Shown here piece after piece: positions 11,949 to 12,601 of a DNA stretch of 12,601 nucleotides. The notes under the pieces were generated by a model that was not told where the DNA came from, ran no database searches, and saw nothing but the letters and a program-made list of their open reading frames with translations. Position numbers and translations under genes: made by a program. How positions within the stretch are numbered: position 1 is the first letter of the stretch; the number at the start of each line of letters is the position of its first letter. This stretch comes from Candidatus Aenigmatarchaeota archaeon (lineage in GTDB: Archaea > Aenigmatarchaeota > Aenigmatarchaeia > QMZP01 > QMZT01), in assembly GCA_023128965.1 (NCBI GenBank), contig JAGMCY010000172.1, positions 1 to 12,601 of the forward strand, given 5' to 3'.

Positions 11949-12601
11949 CTACCCACCAAGAAGGTCCTCTATTACATTCCTGAGTTCTTCCTCTTCGAGT
12001 GCCTCACCGTTCTCCACGTGCGAAAAAGATGCTCCGCTTCTGTAGTACTTGCAGCCGAATATAAATGCAGGCACGCCGGTAAATCCATATTGCTGGCGGA
12101 GGGCTTCTTCCTCCGGAGGTATTGTTTCCTGTTCATCCGAAAGTATGTTTTTGCCGTCTTCCCATAAGTAGGCAACTATCTTGCCCTGATCCATATACTC
12201 CTTTACAACCTTTTCGTACATGGGCTTGTTCCACCCACAGTAACCGCACCCGGAGGATGCATACATCCTGATTACGGGCTTGCCGTCCTCGTAGCATATG
12301 TCTGCCCCGCTGTCAAGGAATGTTTTTATATTGGTATTTTCGGGTTTGTCTCTTTTAGGAAATTCGGGTGTTGGGGGAGTTGGTGGCTGAGGTGGCGCAA
12401 GTTTGCTTGCCTCTTCACAGATTTCCTCGTTTTCCGTGAGCACGCAGACCTGGCTCTTTAACGTGTATTCATCCTGCATGCCCGTTATCGTGAGAACATC
12501 TTCGTAAATAAGAACAAAACCGGGATTCTCTAGCTGCTGGCTGAAGCCTGTTTTAACGAAGGTGACACCAAGGGTTTCAGCGACTTCCTTCACCAATGGC
12601 T
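11949..12601 (-). CDS. thioredoxin-fold protein with CGYC active site, 5' end outside the window
   Basis: The frame stays open to the right edge, so the N-terminus is missing; the first possible start inside is a TTG at 12596, which is unlikely to be real. The visible 215 residues have a first segment of about 65 residues with alternating strands that I cannot assign, a proline-rich linker (APPQPPTPPTPEFP), and then a thioredoxin-like domain. This has the active site C-G-Y-C (bases 12237-12248) in SSGCGYCGWNKP and the cis-proline in TGVPAFIFGCKYYR. A proline linker before a redox domain is typical of exported or lipid-anchored proteins, so extracytoplasmic disulfide work is likely, and a signal peptide or membrane helix is expected upstream. 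An extra C follows the cis-proline loop. It ends convergent with the 46-aa zinc ribbon gene. Confidence 0.75.
   Translation of the reverse strand, partial: PLVKEVAETLGVTFVKTGFSQQLENPGFVLIYEDVLTITGMQDEYTLKSQVCVLTENEEICEEASKLAPPQPPTPPTPEFPKRDKPENTNIKTFLDSGADICYEDGKPVIRMYASSGCGYCGWNKPMYEKVVKEYMDQGKIVAYLWEDGKNILSDEQETIPPEEEALRQQYGFTGVPAFIFGCKYYRSGASFSHVENGEALEEEELRNVIEDLLGG

Noticed and set aside
1..12601. CRISPR array, tRNA, rRNA or insertion sequence
   Set aside because: No regularly spaced repeats, cloverleaf-like segments, conserved rRNA strings or transposase motifs were found by eye.

Overview
The window looks archaeal. It carries a tRNA 4-demethylwyosine synthase with the archaeal two-cluster cysteine pattern, a Holliday-junction resolvase of the Hjc type, a circularly permuted GTPase and several small zinc-ribbon proteins. 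Most genes have a TATA-like box about 26-27 bases before the start codon and no ribosome binding site, which is typical of leaderless archaeal transcripts. I cannot name the lineage; an uncultivated, possibly DPANN-like archaeon is a guess.

Region 1 (1 to about 2780) is visibly AT-richer than the rest. It holds a GCS2-type carboxylate-amine ligase and an alanine dehydrogenase/transhydrogenase-family enzyme, followed by an open frame that is either the frameshifted tail of the dehydrogenase or a gene remnant. This pair looks like an acquired small-molecule module. Region 2 (2779-4760) has ordinary information-processing genes, a YlqF-like GTPase and Taw1, separated by 263 bases that contain promoter-like sequence and a perfect 10-bp hairpin. 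Region 3 (4795-9735) is a membrane, redox, sulfur and metal block: a membrane-anchored winged-helix protein, a 54-aa cysteine-rich protein on the minus strand, a 30-aa cationic ORF, a membrane-anchored DsbA-like oxidoreductase, a cysteine desulfurase, a ZIP-like transporter, and a permease with an N-terminal YHS/TRASH metal-binding domain. Region 4 (9788-11701) has Hjc, a convergent two-gene operon (DedA-like protein and an unknown four-helix membrane protein), and a divergent 90-aa membrane protein. Region 5 (11757-12601) has a 46-aa zinc ribbon and an exported thioredoxin-fold protein cut by the right edge.

The most interesting structure is regulatory. The 54-aa and 30-aa ORFs start at exactly mirrored positions (5447 and 5538) around a dyad at 5492.5. 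Each arm carries a TATA box and two copies of GTTTCAT. A third promoter with the same TATA/GTTTCAT spacing stands before the 46-aa zinc ribbon at 11757, which suggests a small regulon of zinc-binding and redox proteins. The YHS permease has a separate TATA-embedded palindrome, consistent with a metal-responsive repressor site. No tRNA, rRNA, CRISPR array or insertion sequence was seen.
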